From Pseudomonas sp. p1(2021b) (GTDB lineage Bacteria; Pseudomonadota; Gammaproteobacteria; Pseudomonadales; Pseudomonadaceae), in contig NZ_CP083746.1 in assembly GCF_020151015.1 (NCBI RefSeq), forward strand, positions 4,618,501-4,682,500: a DNA stretch of 64,000 nt, in the 5' to 3' direction. Below, one piece after another: positions 9,251 through 17,500 of the stretch. The notes beneath the pieces are model-generated. The model did no database searches and had not been told where the DNA came from. It saw nothing but the letters and a program-made list of their open reading frames with translations. Position 1 is the first letter of the stretch, and every line of letters begins with the position of its first letter. The translations under genes were made by a program, and so were the position numbers.

Positions 9251-10666
9251 TCATTCGTCACGCTCGCACGGGCGATGCCAGAGCAGTTCGTGGCGGCGGA
9301 CCGCCTTGCGGAAGAATTCGTTTTCGCCATACACCGAAGGCTTGCGCCCGGCCAGCCAGTGCTGCAGCACCCGGCGCAGGCGGCGCTTGAACGGCGCAGG
9401 CGGCTGCAGGTCATGCATCATGCCCAGGGCCATGGCCTTGTCGCGCTGGGTGGCCAGGTCCAGTACCCGGCTGTAGGGCACCCAGGCCTGCTCGGCGCTC
9501 AGCTGTGGCGGCAGGGCCACGCCATCACCGCTGTCGCCCATGGGCCAACGGTCGTTGTCGTGCAGGTGGTTGGCGTAGTACAGCAGTGTTTCGGGTTGCC
9601 AATCGAGCCTTCGCAGGGCTTCGTGTACCGCCGCCTGGGCACAGACGTGATCAGGGTGCGGGTCGAGTTGTGGGTGCGGCATCACCAACACGTGCGGCCG
9701 GGCCTGCTCCAGCAACGCACGCAGGTCGGCCAGCAGGTTGTTCCAGGTCGGCGCGCCATCGGCGTCGCCTGGCAGAGTGAAGGCATTGAAGCGGCGGAAC
9801 GGGCGGGTGTCGGCCAGGTCCGCCTCGCGCGAGCCCACCGGCTGCTGCGGCGCCGCCTGCATCGCGGGCAATTGCAGGCAGAAATAGCCCAGCTGGACGC
9901 AATGCGCCTCGGGCACCCCGGCCCAACGCGGCACGGCAATGCTGTCCCAGGCGCGCAGGCGGCCCTTCAGGCGTGCCGCCTCGGCCTTGGGCAGGCCCAT
10001 CTGCTGGTAATGCTCCGCCTCGATCTCGCCGGCGGTCAGGGTGACCACCCAGGCTTCATCAGCTTGGCTGTAGAGGCCGTAGGCAGCCAGCTCGGCGTCG
10101 TCGGCATGGGGGGCGATGACCATGACTCGGCGTTGGTCCAGTTCGACCGACGGGGTTATCCACAGGCGCGGCTCGCCGACCAAGCGGCAATGGCGGCCCC
10201 GCAGGCGCAAGGCACCGGCCATCAATGGCGCCGCGAAACCGGTGAGGTTGAGAAAGCGCACGCCATCCACGCCACGCTCGAAGGCCTGGCTGTCCTGCTC
10301 CGCCTCGCCATGCAGCTCCACGCGTGGATCGAGCCAGCGCCCCAGCCAGCTGCTTTTCAGCCGCATTTCGAGAATCAGCGTTTCATCCCCGGCCAAGGCC
10401 ATGTCGACCTGCAACACGCCCTCGCGAAGGCTGGCGGCAACCTGGCGAGCCTGGTCACCGAAACGGTAGGCATAGTCTTCGGCGGGCGAATAGAACAGGT
10501 GGTCGGCGAACCAAGCCTCGTGCGCCACCCACAGCAGCGGCAACAGCACCAGCGGCAACCACCACCAGGTGAATACCCCCAGTGCGCCCAACGCGATCAG
10601 GCCTGCCAGCAGGCCCACGCGCTTGTTGCGCCGATGGCGCTTGAGCAACTGCTGCTTGCGGCTCAC
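9251..10666 (-). CDS. dnpA: PIG-L family de-N-acetylase
   Basis: A 471-residue protein with an LmbE/PIG-L zinc-dependent deacetylase domain. The metal-binding motif APHADDAE (a PHPDDE variant) and the second motif DPHPDH are both visible. Two hydrophobic stretches near residues 17-50 suggest a membrane anchor. The GTG start at 10666 overlaps the stop of the Mig-14 gene by GTGA, which decides the start against a frame extended by 10 residues. A homologue in the P. aeruginosa LPS core cluster, DnpA, is linked to fluoroquinolone persistence. The symbol is given by position and family. Its substrate is probably an N-acetylated core or surface sugar. Confidence 0.8.
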   Translation of the reverse strand: MSRKQQLLKRHRRNKRVGLLAGLIALGALGVFTWWWLPLVLLPLLWVAHEAWFADHLFYSPAEDYAYRFGDQARQVAASLREGVLQVDMALAGDETLILEMRLKSSWLGRWLDPRVELHGEAEQDSQAFERGVDGVRFLNLTGFAAPLMAGALRLRGRHCRLVGEPRLWITPSVELDQRRVMVIAPHADDAELAAYGLYSQADEAWVVTLTAGEIEAEHYQQMGLPKAEAARLKGRLRAWDSIAVPRWAGVPEAHCVQLGYFCLQLPAMQAAPQQPVGSREADLADTRPFRRFNAFTLPGDADGAPTWNNLLADLRALLEQARPHVLVMPHPQLDPHPDHVCAQAAVHEALRRLDWQPETLLYYANHLHDNDRWPMGDSGDGVALPPQLSAEQAWVPYSRVLDLATQRDKAMALGMMHDLQPPAPFKRRLRRVLQHWLAGRKPSVYGENEFFRKAVRRHELLWHRPCERDE

Positions 10667-11559
10667 GACTGGAACACCGGCACGGGGTTGCACCAACGGT
10701 CCTTGTATTCACGATCGGCACGACCGAAGGAGAACCGCAGCGGCTTGTTGCGCGCCCGGGCATCTTCCCAGGCGGCCTGGGTATTGAGGAAGCTCAACAC
10801 GCTGCCGGGGCTGAAGGCCTTGGTCTCGGGGTCCACGCCGCCATTGACGTACTCGACGCTGACCCACTCCGGCGCCTCGACCCGGTACACCAGCTGGATG
10901 GCGATAGGGGCGCCGTCGAGCAACAGCACCGAGCCGATCAACAACTCGCGCAGGCGCTCCAGCACCTCGGCCATGCGTGCCGCGCCGGTGGCCGGAAAGC
11001 CCCAGCGACGCTGGAACAAGTCGCAGTACATGGTTGCGATTTCGGCGGCGGAGAAATCACTGATCGGTCGCACCACACCGCCCGCCTCTTCCAGCAGGCG
11101 CAACTCGCGGCGCTGGTTGTAGCGAAACTTCTTGGACAGGTCTTCGTGGGCACGCGCCATGGCCAGTTGCTCGGGCTGTGCCTTGAGCCCCTGGAACCGG
11201 CCCTGGTTCAGCTCCGACAGGTAGCGTGCGGCATGGCGCAACGGCGCACGTGCATCACCGGCGGCCGGCAGGATGATCTCGGCATTGCCGAGGTCGAACA
11301 GGCCTTTCTTGCCGTGACGCTTGAGCACGTCCTTGGACAGCGCCAGGTGCCGGCCCCAGGTAGGAATGGCCGCCTTAAGTTCGCCATCGACCTCCCAGCC
11401 CAGATAACGCACCGGAATCTGCGCCAGGTCGGCCAATTGCTCGATCACCAATGGATGGGTCGCGACGCTGCCGCCGAAACGTTGCCAGGCAGCGGCATAG
11501 GTGGCTGCATCGACAGGCGCCCAACCACGTTCGCGAAAGGCCCGGATATGATTGAGCAT
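10663..11559 (-). CDS. mig-14: Mig-14 family protein (GNAT-like fold)
   Basis: A 298-residue protein of the Mig-14 family, whose Salmonella and Pseudomonas members contribute to resistance to antimicrobial peptides. The region around KKFRYNQRRELRLLEEAGG and the C-terminal LRFSFGRADREYKDRWC are typical of this FemAB/GNAT-like group. The ATG at 11559 shares its A with the stop of the upstream glycosyltransferase (TGATG), so translation is coupled. The open frame extends 36 residues further, but that extension reads through the upstream gene's 3' end. It lies between a glycosyltransferase and the de-N-acetylase. Its biochemical activity is unknown. Confidence 0.85.
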   Translation of the reverse strand: MLNHIRAFRERGWAPVDAATYAAAWQRFGGSVATHPLVIEQLADLAQIPVRYLGWEVDGELKAAIPTWGRHLALSKDVLKRHGKKGLFDLGNAEIILPAAGDARAPLRHAARYLSELNQGRFQGLKAQPEQLAMARAHEDLSKKFRYNQRRELRLLEEAGGVVRPISDFSAAEIATMYCDLFQRRWGFPATGAARMAEVLERLRELLIGSVLLLDGAPIAIQLVYRVEAPEWVSVEYVNGGVDPETKAFSPGSVLSFLNTQAAWEDARARNKPLRFSFGRADREYKDRWCNPVPVFQS

Positions 11560-12689
11560 CACGCCTCCGCTACCAGTGCGCGCACCTGCGGCAACGCCCA
11601 GAAGGCATCGCGCACGGCCTGGTCGGAGAAGCGCTGGTGCAGCCGTTGCAGCATATGTTCGGCGCATGCCTGGCGCTGCGACGCATCGAGCCCCGCCATG
11701 TGCTTGAGGCCCTGGGCCAACTGGCCGGCGTCACCCAACGGGAACAACACGCCCACGCCTTCGACCACTTCCTGGGCACCACCACAGGCCGTGGCCAGCA
11801 AGGGCACGCCCGCGACCATGGCCTCCAGCAGGACCATGCCGAACGGCTCGTGGTCCGAACTCAGGGCGAATACGTCGAAGGCCTGGAAATACCGACGGGC
11901 ATCGGGCACCTGGCCGAGGAAATCGACCTGCCCGGCAATGCCCAGCGCCATGGCCTGGGCCTTGAGCGCCGCTTCCAGACGGCCCTTGCCCAGGATCGCC
12001 AGGCGAGCACCGGCGGGCAGGCCCGGCAGTGCCTCGGCGAAACCACGCAGCAAGGTGGCCTGGTCCTTGTCCGGGTGCAGGCGCCCGACGTTGCCGACGA
12101 TCCACGCCTGCGGGTCGAGCCCCAGGGCCCGGCGCGCTTCTTCGCGGGGCACCAGGCTGGCCTGCAGCGCCTGTACGTCGATGCGGTTGTACAGGGTCTG
12201 GATACGCTCGTCCGGCCACTGCGCCAGGCAGCGGCGCATGTCGTCGCGCACCGCGTCCGAGACGCCCAGCAGGCTCAGGCGCTTGCGAAAGAGGTTGGCG
12301 AACAGCCGCCGGCCCTTACGCTGGTAGTCGCCGAACGCATGGTGCACGCCGATCACCGGCAGGCCGGTGCCCAGCAGCGCCACGTAGATCGGCTTGAAGC
12401 GGTGGGCGATGCAGAAGCTGAAATCGCGCGTGGCCGTGATCTTGCGCAGGGCCGCGATGGCCCCGAGCTTCAGGCCGCGCACGGCCTTGGAGCTGAACTC
12501 CAGGAACAGCACCTCGTCCGAAGCGCAGCCAGCCGCGACCTGGGGGTCGGCCTCGCCGGTCAGGAAGACCGTGGTGACCTGGTAGCCGCGGCCCTGGAAC
12601 AGGCTGGCGTATTGACGGGCGCAATCGAGGAACGGCCCGTCATAGCCATGGCAGAACTGCAGGACGCGCCGTTCAGAGCGGTTGGTCAT
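11559..12689 (-). CDS. wapH: LPS core glycosyltransferase, family 4
   Basis: A 376-residue GT-B glycosyltransferase. The C-terminal half shows VGNVGRLHPDKDQATLL, the phosphate-binding region SSDHEPFGMVLLEAMVAG and a following catalytic-type glutamate. The start chosen is ATG 12689 (MTNRSERRVL). A second ATG at 12704 has a CAAGG immediately before it and adds five residues. Both overlap the 3' end of the carbamoyltransferase gene. The symbol follows gene order next to a wapO-like gene in P. aeruginosa and is tentative. Confidence 0.8.
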   Translation of the reverse strand: MTNRSERRVLQFCHGYDGPFLDCARQYASLFQGRGYQVTTVFLTGEADPQVAAGCASDEVLFLEFSSKAVRGLKLGAIAALRKITATRDFSFCIAHRFKPIYVALLGTGLPVIGVHHAFGDYQRKGRRLFANLFRKRLSLLGVSDAVRDDMRRCLAQWPDERIQTLYNRIDVQALQASLVPREEARRALGLDPQAWIVGNVGRLHPDKDQATLLRGFAEALPGLPAGARLAILGKGRLEAALKAQAMALGIAGQVDFLGQVPDARRYFQAFDVFALSSDHEPFGMVLLEAMVAGVPLLATACGGAQEVVEGVGVLFPLGDAGQLAQGLKHMAGLDASQRQACAEHMLQRLHQRFSDQAVRDAFWALPQVRALVAEA

Positions 12690-14430
12690 AAGGCGCTGCG
12701 CCATCCTTGACCACCAGGATGTCTTCCATGATCAGGTACTGCAGGTCCGAGCCGAAGAACATGTTCAGCGCATCGGTCGGCGAGCAGATCATGGGTTCGC
12801 CACGACGGTTGAGCGAGGTGTTCAGCGACACGCCGTTGCCGGTCAGGTCTTCGAGGGCCTTCATCATGTCGTAGTAGCGCGGGTTGTATTCGCGCTTGAG
12901 CACCTGGGCGCGGGAAGTGCCGTCCTCGTGGACCACTTCAGGCACGCGGGTTTTCCATTCCTCGGCCACCTCGAAGGTGAAGGTCATGAACGGCGCCGGG
13001 TGGTCGACCTTGATCATCTGTGGAGCGACGGTGTCGAGCATCGACGGGCAGAAGGGTCTCCAGCGCTCACGGAACTTGATCTGCTCGTTGATCCGGTCGG
13101 CCACGCCCGGCACGCTCGGGCAACCGATAATGGAGCGGCCGCCCAAGGCACGCGGGCCGAACTCCATGCGGCCCTGGAACCAGGCCACCGGGTTGCCATC
13201 GACCATGATCCTGGCGATGCGCTGGGGCATGTCGTCGAGCTTGCGCCACTTGGGCGCGTTCGGGTGGCGGGCACAGGCGGCGATCACATCTTCGTTGGAG
13301 TACGCAGGGCCGAGATAGACATGCTCCATCTTCTCGACCGGCACGCCACGGGCGTGGGACACATAAGCCGCGGCACCGACCGCGGTACCGGCGTCGCCAG
13401 AGGCCGGCTGCACGAACAGCTCCTTGACGTCCGGGCGGGCGATGATCTTCTGGTTGAGCTTGACGTTCAGCGCACAGCCGCCGGCGAAGGCCAGTTTGCC
13501 GGTCTGCTTGAGGATGTCGCCCAGGTAGTGGTCGATCATCTGCAGGGCGAGCTTCTCGAACAGCGCCTGCATGCTGGCTGCGTAATGGATGTACGGCTCG
13601 TCGGCGATGTCGCCTTCGCGCTTGGGCCCCAGCCACTCGATCAGCTTGGGCGAGAAGTAGAAGCCCTTGCCCTTCTCTTTATAGCGACGCAGGCCGATGA
13701 CGTTGGCGTACTCGGTGTTGATCACCAGCTCGCCGTTCTCGAAGCTGGCCAGGCGGGAGAAGTCGTACTTGCTGGCATCGCCATACGGGGCCATGCCCAT
13801 GACCTTGAACTCGCCGTCGAGCATTTCGAAGCCGAGGAACTCGGTGATCGCGCCATACAGGCCGCCCAGGGAGTCCGGGTCGTAGAACTCCTTGATCTTG
13901 TGGATCTTGCCGTTCTCGCCGTAGCCGAAGAAGGTGGTGGCGTACTCACCCTTGCCGTCGATGCCGAGGATCGCGGTCTTTTCCTTGAAGCCCGAGCAGT
14001 GGTAGGCACTGGAGGCGTGGGCCAGGTGGTGTTCGACCGGTTCGATCTTGATCTTCTTCGGGTCGAAGCCCAGCTGTTCCAGGCACCAGACGATCTTCTT
14101 GCGGTAGCGCTTGTAGCGACGGTTGCCCATCAGGATCGCATCGAGGGCGCGGTCCGGGGCGTACCAGTAGCGCTTGGCGTAGTGCCAGCGGGCCTTGCCG
14201 AACAGGCTGATGGGGGCGAAGGGAATGGCCACCACATCGACGTCGGACGGCTTGATACCGGCCTGCTCCAGGCAGAACTTCGCCGACTCGTAAGGCATGC
14301 GGTTCTTCGCATGCTTGTCACGCACGAAGCGCTCTTCTTCGGCGGCGGCAACCAATTTGCCGTCGATGTACAGGGCCGCGGAAGGGTCATGGCTAAGGGC
14401 GCCGGACAGGCCAAGAATCGTCAATGCCAA
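12673..14430 (-). CDS. wapO: LPS core carbamoyltransferase (NodU/CmcH family)
   Basis: A 585-residue carbamoyltransferase. In P. aeruginosa its homologue carbamoylates the inner-core heptose II. The N-terminal ASKHA-like domain begins LTILGLSGALSHDPSAAL and contains the metal-site region EHHLAHASSAYH. The C-terminal YrdC-like lobe has FQGRMEFGPRALGGRSI. The start is TTG at 14430, supported by a GAGG about 8 bases upstream and by the conserved MALTILG beginning of the family. It is the first gene of the LPS core run, followed with overlap by the wapH-like glycosyltransferase. Confidence 0.92.
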   Translation of the reverse strand: MALTILGLSGALSHDPSAALYIDGKLVAAAEEERFVRDKHAKNRMPYESAKFCLEQAGIKPSDVDVVAIPFAPISLFGKARWHYAKRYWYAPDRALDAILMGNRRYKRYRKKIVWCLEQLGFDPKKIKIEPVEHHLAHASSAYHCSGFKEKTAILGIDGKGEYATTFFGYGENGKIHKIKEFYDPDSLGGLYGAITEFLGFEMLDGEFKVMGMAPYGDASKYDFSRLASFENGELVINTEYANVIGLRRYKEKGKGFYFSPKLIEWLGPKREGDIADEPYIHYAASMQALFEKLALQMIDHYLGDILKQTGKLAFAGGCALNVKLNQKIIARPDVKELFVQPASGDAGTAVGAAAYVSHARGVPVEKMEHVYLGPAYSNEDVIAACARHPNAPKWRKLDDMPQRIARIMVDGNPVAWFQGRMEFGPRALGGRSIIGCPSVPGVADRINEQIKFRERWRPFCPSMLDTVAPQMIKVDHPAPFMTFTFEVAEEWKTRVPEVVHEDGTSRAQVLKREYNPRYYDMMKALEDLTGNGVSLNTSLNRRGEPMICSPTDALNMFFGSDLQYLIMEDILVVKDGAAPYDQPL

Positions 14431-14534
14431 GGGTCTAGCCTCTTCATTCGGTAGAGATGCGCCGACGGCCTCATAGGCGGACGGCGGCTAAAGGGCGGGA
14501 TTATAACGCAAACATCGCGAACTGCGCGGTCGTT

Positions 14535-14653
14535 GTAGGAGCGGCCTTGCGCCGCGAAAAGGGCGCGCAACGGCCTCTGGCTCTCAGCTTTGGCCGTCGA
14601 GTTTTTTCCGGGGCTGCTTCGCAGCCCTTTCGTGGCGCGAGGCCGCCCCTACA
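14535..14653. repeat. REP pair, inverted
   Basis: Two inverted REP units lie upstream of the carbamoyltransferase and downstream of rlmJ. The first begins GTAGGAGCGGCCTTGCG and the second ends GGCCGCCCCTAC. The 242 bases between the two genes hold nothing else recognised apart from the likely promoter region of the LPS operon near 14440-14530. Confidence 0.8.
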
Positions 14654-14672
14654 AGGGAAACGTGGGGCTGGT

Positions 14673-15509
14673 TTATTCGGCGATCAGCCAGTCCATGCGG
14701 AAGCTACCGGCGGTCTGCGCCAGCTCCTTGGCCAGCCAGGGCAGCAGCGTCTTGAGTTCCTCCTCCAGGCCCCACGGCGGGTTGGCGATGGCCAGGCCCG
14801 AGCCGTTCAGCCCCTGCGGGCTGTCCTGGTGATGCACGTACAGCTCGACCCGCAGCAGCTTGGGCGCACCGGTGCTGGTCAGGTCCTGGTAGAAGCGCGT
14901 CAGGGAACGCTGGTCTTTGATCGGGTACCAGATCGCCGCGACGGTCTGGCGCATGCGGCCGATCGCCTCCTTCATCGCCACGGTGCAGCGCTTGAGCTCA
15001 TCGGCCTGCTCGAAGGGCGGGTCGATCAACATCACGGCGCGCTTTTCCTGCACCGGCAGCAAGGCCCGGGGGACATGCCAACCCTCGCCCAGGTGCACGA
15101 TCACCCGCGGGTCCTTCTTCATGTTGTCCTTGAGCAGCGGACCATCCTCGGGGTGTTTCTCGTTGAGCAACGCACGATCCTGCTGGCGCATCAGGCGCCG
15201 CGCCAGCTCCGGGGACCCTGGGTAGTAGCGCAGCTCGCCATCGGGGTTCATGCGCTTGATGATGCGCAGGTAATCGGCGGTGACGGCTGGCAGGTCATCG
15301 CGGTTCCACAGGCGGGCGACGCCTTCGAGGTATTCACCGGTACGGGTCGCCTGGTCACCCTGCAGGTCATACAGGCCAAGGCCGGCATGGGTGTCGATAT
15401 AGGCGAAGGGCTGTTCCTTGCGCGACATCAAGGCGATGAGACGGGTCAGCACGATGTGCTTGAGGACGTCGGCGTGGTTGCCGGCGTGGAAGGCGTGACG
15501 ATAGTTCAT
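14673..15509 (-). CDS. rlmJ: 23S rRNA (adenine(2030)-N6)-methyltransferase
   Basis: RlmJ methylates A2030 of 23S rRNA using SAM. The 278-residue length matches the family. The N-terminus NYRHAFHAGNHADVLKH is the RlmJ signature. The catalytic motif DPPF in VMLIDPPFEQADE is of the (D/N)PP(F/Y/W) type used by N6-adenine methyltransferases. It appears monocistronic, with putP ending 157 bases upstream and a REP pair downstream. Confidence 0.95.
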   Translation of the reverse strand: MNYRHAFHAGNHADVLKHIVLTRLIALMSRKEQPFAYIDTHAGLGLYDLQGDQATRTGEYLEGVARLWNRDDLPAVTADYLRIIKRMNPDGELRYYPGSPELARRLMRQQDRALLNEKHPEDGPLLKDNMKKDPRVIVHLGEGWHVPRALLPVQEKRAVMLIDPPFEQADELKRCTVAMKEAIGRMRQTVAAIWYPIKDQRSLTRFYQDLTSTGAPKLLRVELYVHHQDSPQGLNGSGLAIANPPWGLEEELKTLLPWLAKELAQTAGSFRMDWLIAE

Positions 15510-15580
15510 GGCGACTCCTGCGGGGGTGACAAGTTTACCTTGTCATGCAGGTGGCGTCAGGCCTGGATGCCAGAGTTGGC

Positions 15581-15650
15581 CTCATCGCCGGCGAGCCGGC
15601 CCCACAGAAACCCTGGAACCTTCAGGCCAGTGCTTGCTGTGGGGGCCGAC
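15581..15650. repeat. REP-like inverted repeat, CGCCGGCGAGCCGG type
   Basis: An imperfect inverted repeat built on a TCGCCGGCGAGCCGGC core ends in CCCACAG, and a partner GCTGTGGGGGCCGAC follows about 35 bases later. It differs from the main REP family of this window. It lies between putP and rlmJ. Confidence 0.6.
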
Positions 15651-15666
15651 GCCTATTCGACAGGTA

Positions 15667-17145
15667 TTACTTGTCAGCGTGATACGCCGCGTCAGCCTTC
15701 TCGAAGCGCGAGACCATGCTGGTCGACGGACGGCCCAGCTTGCTCACCACGACGATGGCGATGCTGGCGAACAGGAAGCCCGGGATGATCTCGTACAGGC
15801 CCAGGCCAACGTAGTTCTTCCACAGGATCACGGTCAGCGCACCGACCACGATACCGGCCAGGGCGCCGTTGCGGGTCATGCCCTTCCACAGTACCGAGAT
15901 CAGCACCACCGGACCGAAGGCGGCACCGAAGCCGGCCCAGGCGTAGGCCACCAGGCCCAGCACGCGGTTTTCCGGGTTGGCGGCCATGGCGATGGCGATC
16001 AGGGCCACGGCCAGGACCATCAGACGACCGACCCAGACCAGCTCAAGCTGGGAAGCGCCCTTGCGCAGGAAGGCCTTATAGAAGTCTTCGGTCAAGGCGC
16101 TGGAACACACCAGCAGCTGGCAGCTCAAGGTGCTCATCACCGCAGCCAGGATGGCCGACAGCAGCACCCCGGCGATCCAGGGGTTGAACAGGATCTTGGC
16201 CAGCTCGATGAACACACGCTCGTGGTTCTCGGTGACAGGGCCCGCTACCTCGGGGTGCGCCGAGAAATAGGCAATGCCGAAGAAGCCTACGGCACAGGTA
16301 CCGGCCAGGCACAGGATCATCCAGGTCATGGAGATACGGCGGGCCTTGGCGATGGATTTCACCGAATCGGCGGCCATGAAGCGCGCCAGGATGTGCGGCT
16401 GGCCGAAGTAGCCCAGGCCCCAACCCATCAGCGAGATGATGCCGATGAAGGTCGCGCCCTTGAACATGTCGAAGTTCGTCGGATCTTGCAGCTCGATGGC
16501 CTGGAACGTCGCATCGAAGCCGCCAGTGGAGATCAGCACGATGACCGGTGTGAGGATCAGCGCGAAGATCATCAGCGAGGCCTGCACGGTGTCGGTCCAG
16601 CTCACGGCCAGGAAGCCACCGATGAAGGTATAGGCGATGGTCGCTGCGGCACCGGCCCACAGGGCGGTCTCGTACGACATGCCGAACGTGCTTTCGAACA
16701 GGCGGGCGCCGGCGACGATGCCGGAGGCGCAATAGATGGTGAAGAACACCAGGATGACGATGGCCGAGATGATTCGCAGCAGGCCCGACTGGTCTTCGAA
16801 ACGGCTGGAGAAGTAGTCCGGCAGGGTCAGCGCGTCACCGTTGTGCTCGGTCTGCACACGCAGGCGGCCAGCGACGAACAGCCAGTTGAGGTAGGCGCCG
16901 ACGGTCAGGCCGATGGCGATCCAGGCCTCGGACAGGCCCGCGAAATAGATGGCCCCAGGCAGGCCCATCAACAACCAGCCGCTCATGTCGGAAGCACCGG
17001 CGGAAAGCGCGGTCACCACGCTGCCGAGGCTACGGCCGCCGAGAATATAGTCGGAGAGGTTCTTGGTGGAGCGATAGGCGGCGAAGCCGATCAGCACCAT
17101 TACTGCGATATAGATCACGAAAGTGATCGTCAATGGATTGCCCAT
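15667..17145 (-). CDS. putP: Sodium/proline symporter
   Basis: PutP imports proline with sodium across the inner membrane. The 492-residue protein has the 12-13 hydrophobic segments of the SSS family. Family motifs include DYILGGRSLG near the N-terminus, ALSAGASDMSGWLLMGLPG and the TM6-7 region GGFLAVSWTDTVQA. The start at 17145 (MGNPLTITFV) matches the family; the longer frame adds 27 basic, non-homologous residues. It is divergent from putA and shares its control region, so it is expected to be repressed by PutA when proline is low. Confidence 0.95.
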   Translation of the reverse strand: MGNPLTITFVIYIAVMVLIGFAAYRSTKNLSDYILGGRSLGSVVTALSAGASDMSGWLLMGLPGAIYFAGLSEAWIAIGLTVGAYLNWLFVAGRLRVQTEHNGDALTLPDYFSSRFEDQSGLLRIISAIVILVFFTIYCASGIVAGARLFESTFGMSYETALWAGAAATIAYTFIGGFLAVSWTDTVQASLMIFALILTPVIVLISTGGFDATFQAIELQDPTNFDMFKGATFIGIISLMGWGLGYFGQPHILARFMAADSVKSIAKARRISMTWMILCLAGTCAVGFFGIAYFSAHPEVAGPVTENHERVFIELAKILFNPWIAGVLLSAILAAVMSTLSCQLLVCSSALTEDFYKAFLRKGASQLELVWVGRLMVLAVALIAIAMAANPENRVLGLVAYAWAGFGAAFGPVVLISVLWKGMTRNGALAGIVVGALTVILWKNYVGLGLYEIIPGFLFASIAIVVVSKLGRPSTSMVSRFEKADAAYHADK

Positions 17146-17193
17146 GGTTGTGCCCTGGCATTTGTTTTTATGTTTAGCGACCGCCCGCGAGGC

Positions 17194-17432
17194 GGTTGCA
17201 CCTAGGCGACGAATCCTATGCAACAACGCGAATCAGGTGCAACCATTTTTCGATGGCAAGTTGCACCCACTCGGGCATTTTCAGAAAAATCCTGCTTTTT
17301 GTATCTTTTTGGAGCATAGACAATGGTTTTCAGAAGAAAACGCACCAAGAACGTGCCTTTTCGCCGCGTAAGAAAAACCTCCAGACGAGTTGCACCTTTT
17401 CAACATAAAAATCGGGTTGCACCCGGTTGCAC
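17194..17432. promoter_or_regulatory. PutA operator array (seven GTTGCA sites)
   Basis: The 355-base putP-putA control region holds seven copies of GTTGCA. Plus-strand copies are at 17195, 17260, 17389, 17416 and 17426; minus-strand copies are at 17219-17224 and 17238-17243. Most extend to GGTTGCACC. GTTGCA is the known core bound by the ribbon-helix-helix domain of E. coli PutA. Two copies, at 17416 and 17426, are direct repeats one helical turn apart. The A/T-rich stretch 17270-17385 separates the putP-proximal and putA-proximal clusters and probably holds the promoters, which I could not assign to clear -35/-10 boxes. Confidence 0.85.
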
Positions 17433-17500
17433 CTGATTTGTCCTACAGCTAATCTTGCGTCCAGCTTAGGCCACACCCGTGGCAATAACGAGGATAAAAA

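Noticed and set aside
9221..11122. 633-codon plus-strand open frame over dnpA and mig-14
   Set aside because: It runs across two well-supported minus-strand genes and the gap between glycosyltransferases.
12682..14454. 590-codon plus-strand open frame over the carbamoyltransferase
   Set aside because: Antisense shadow; the minus-strand gene has full family motifs.
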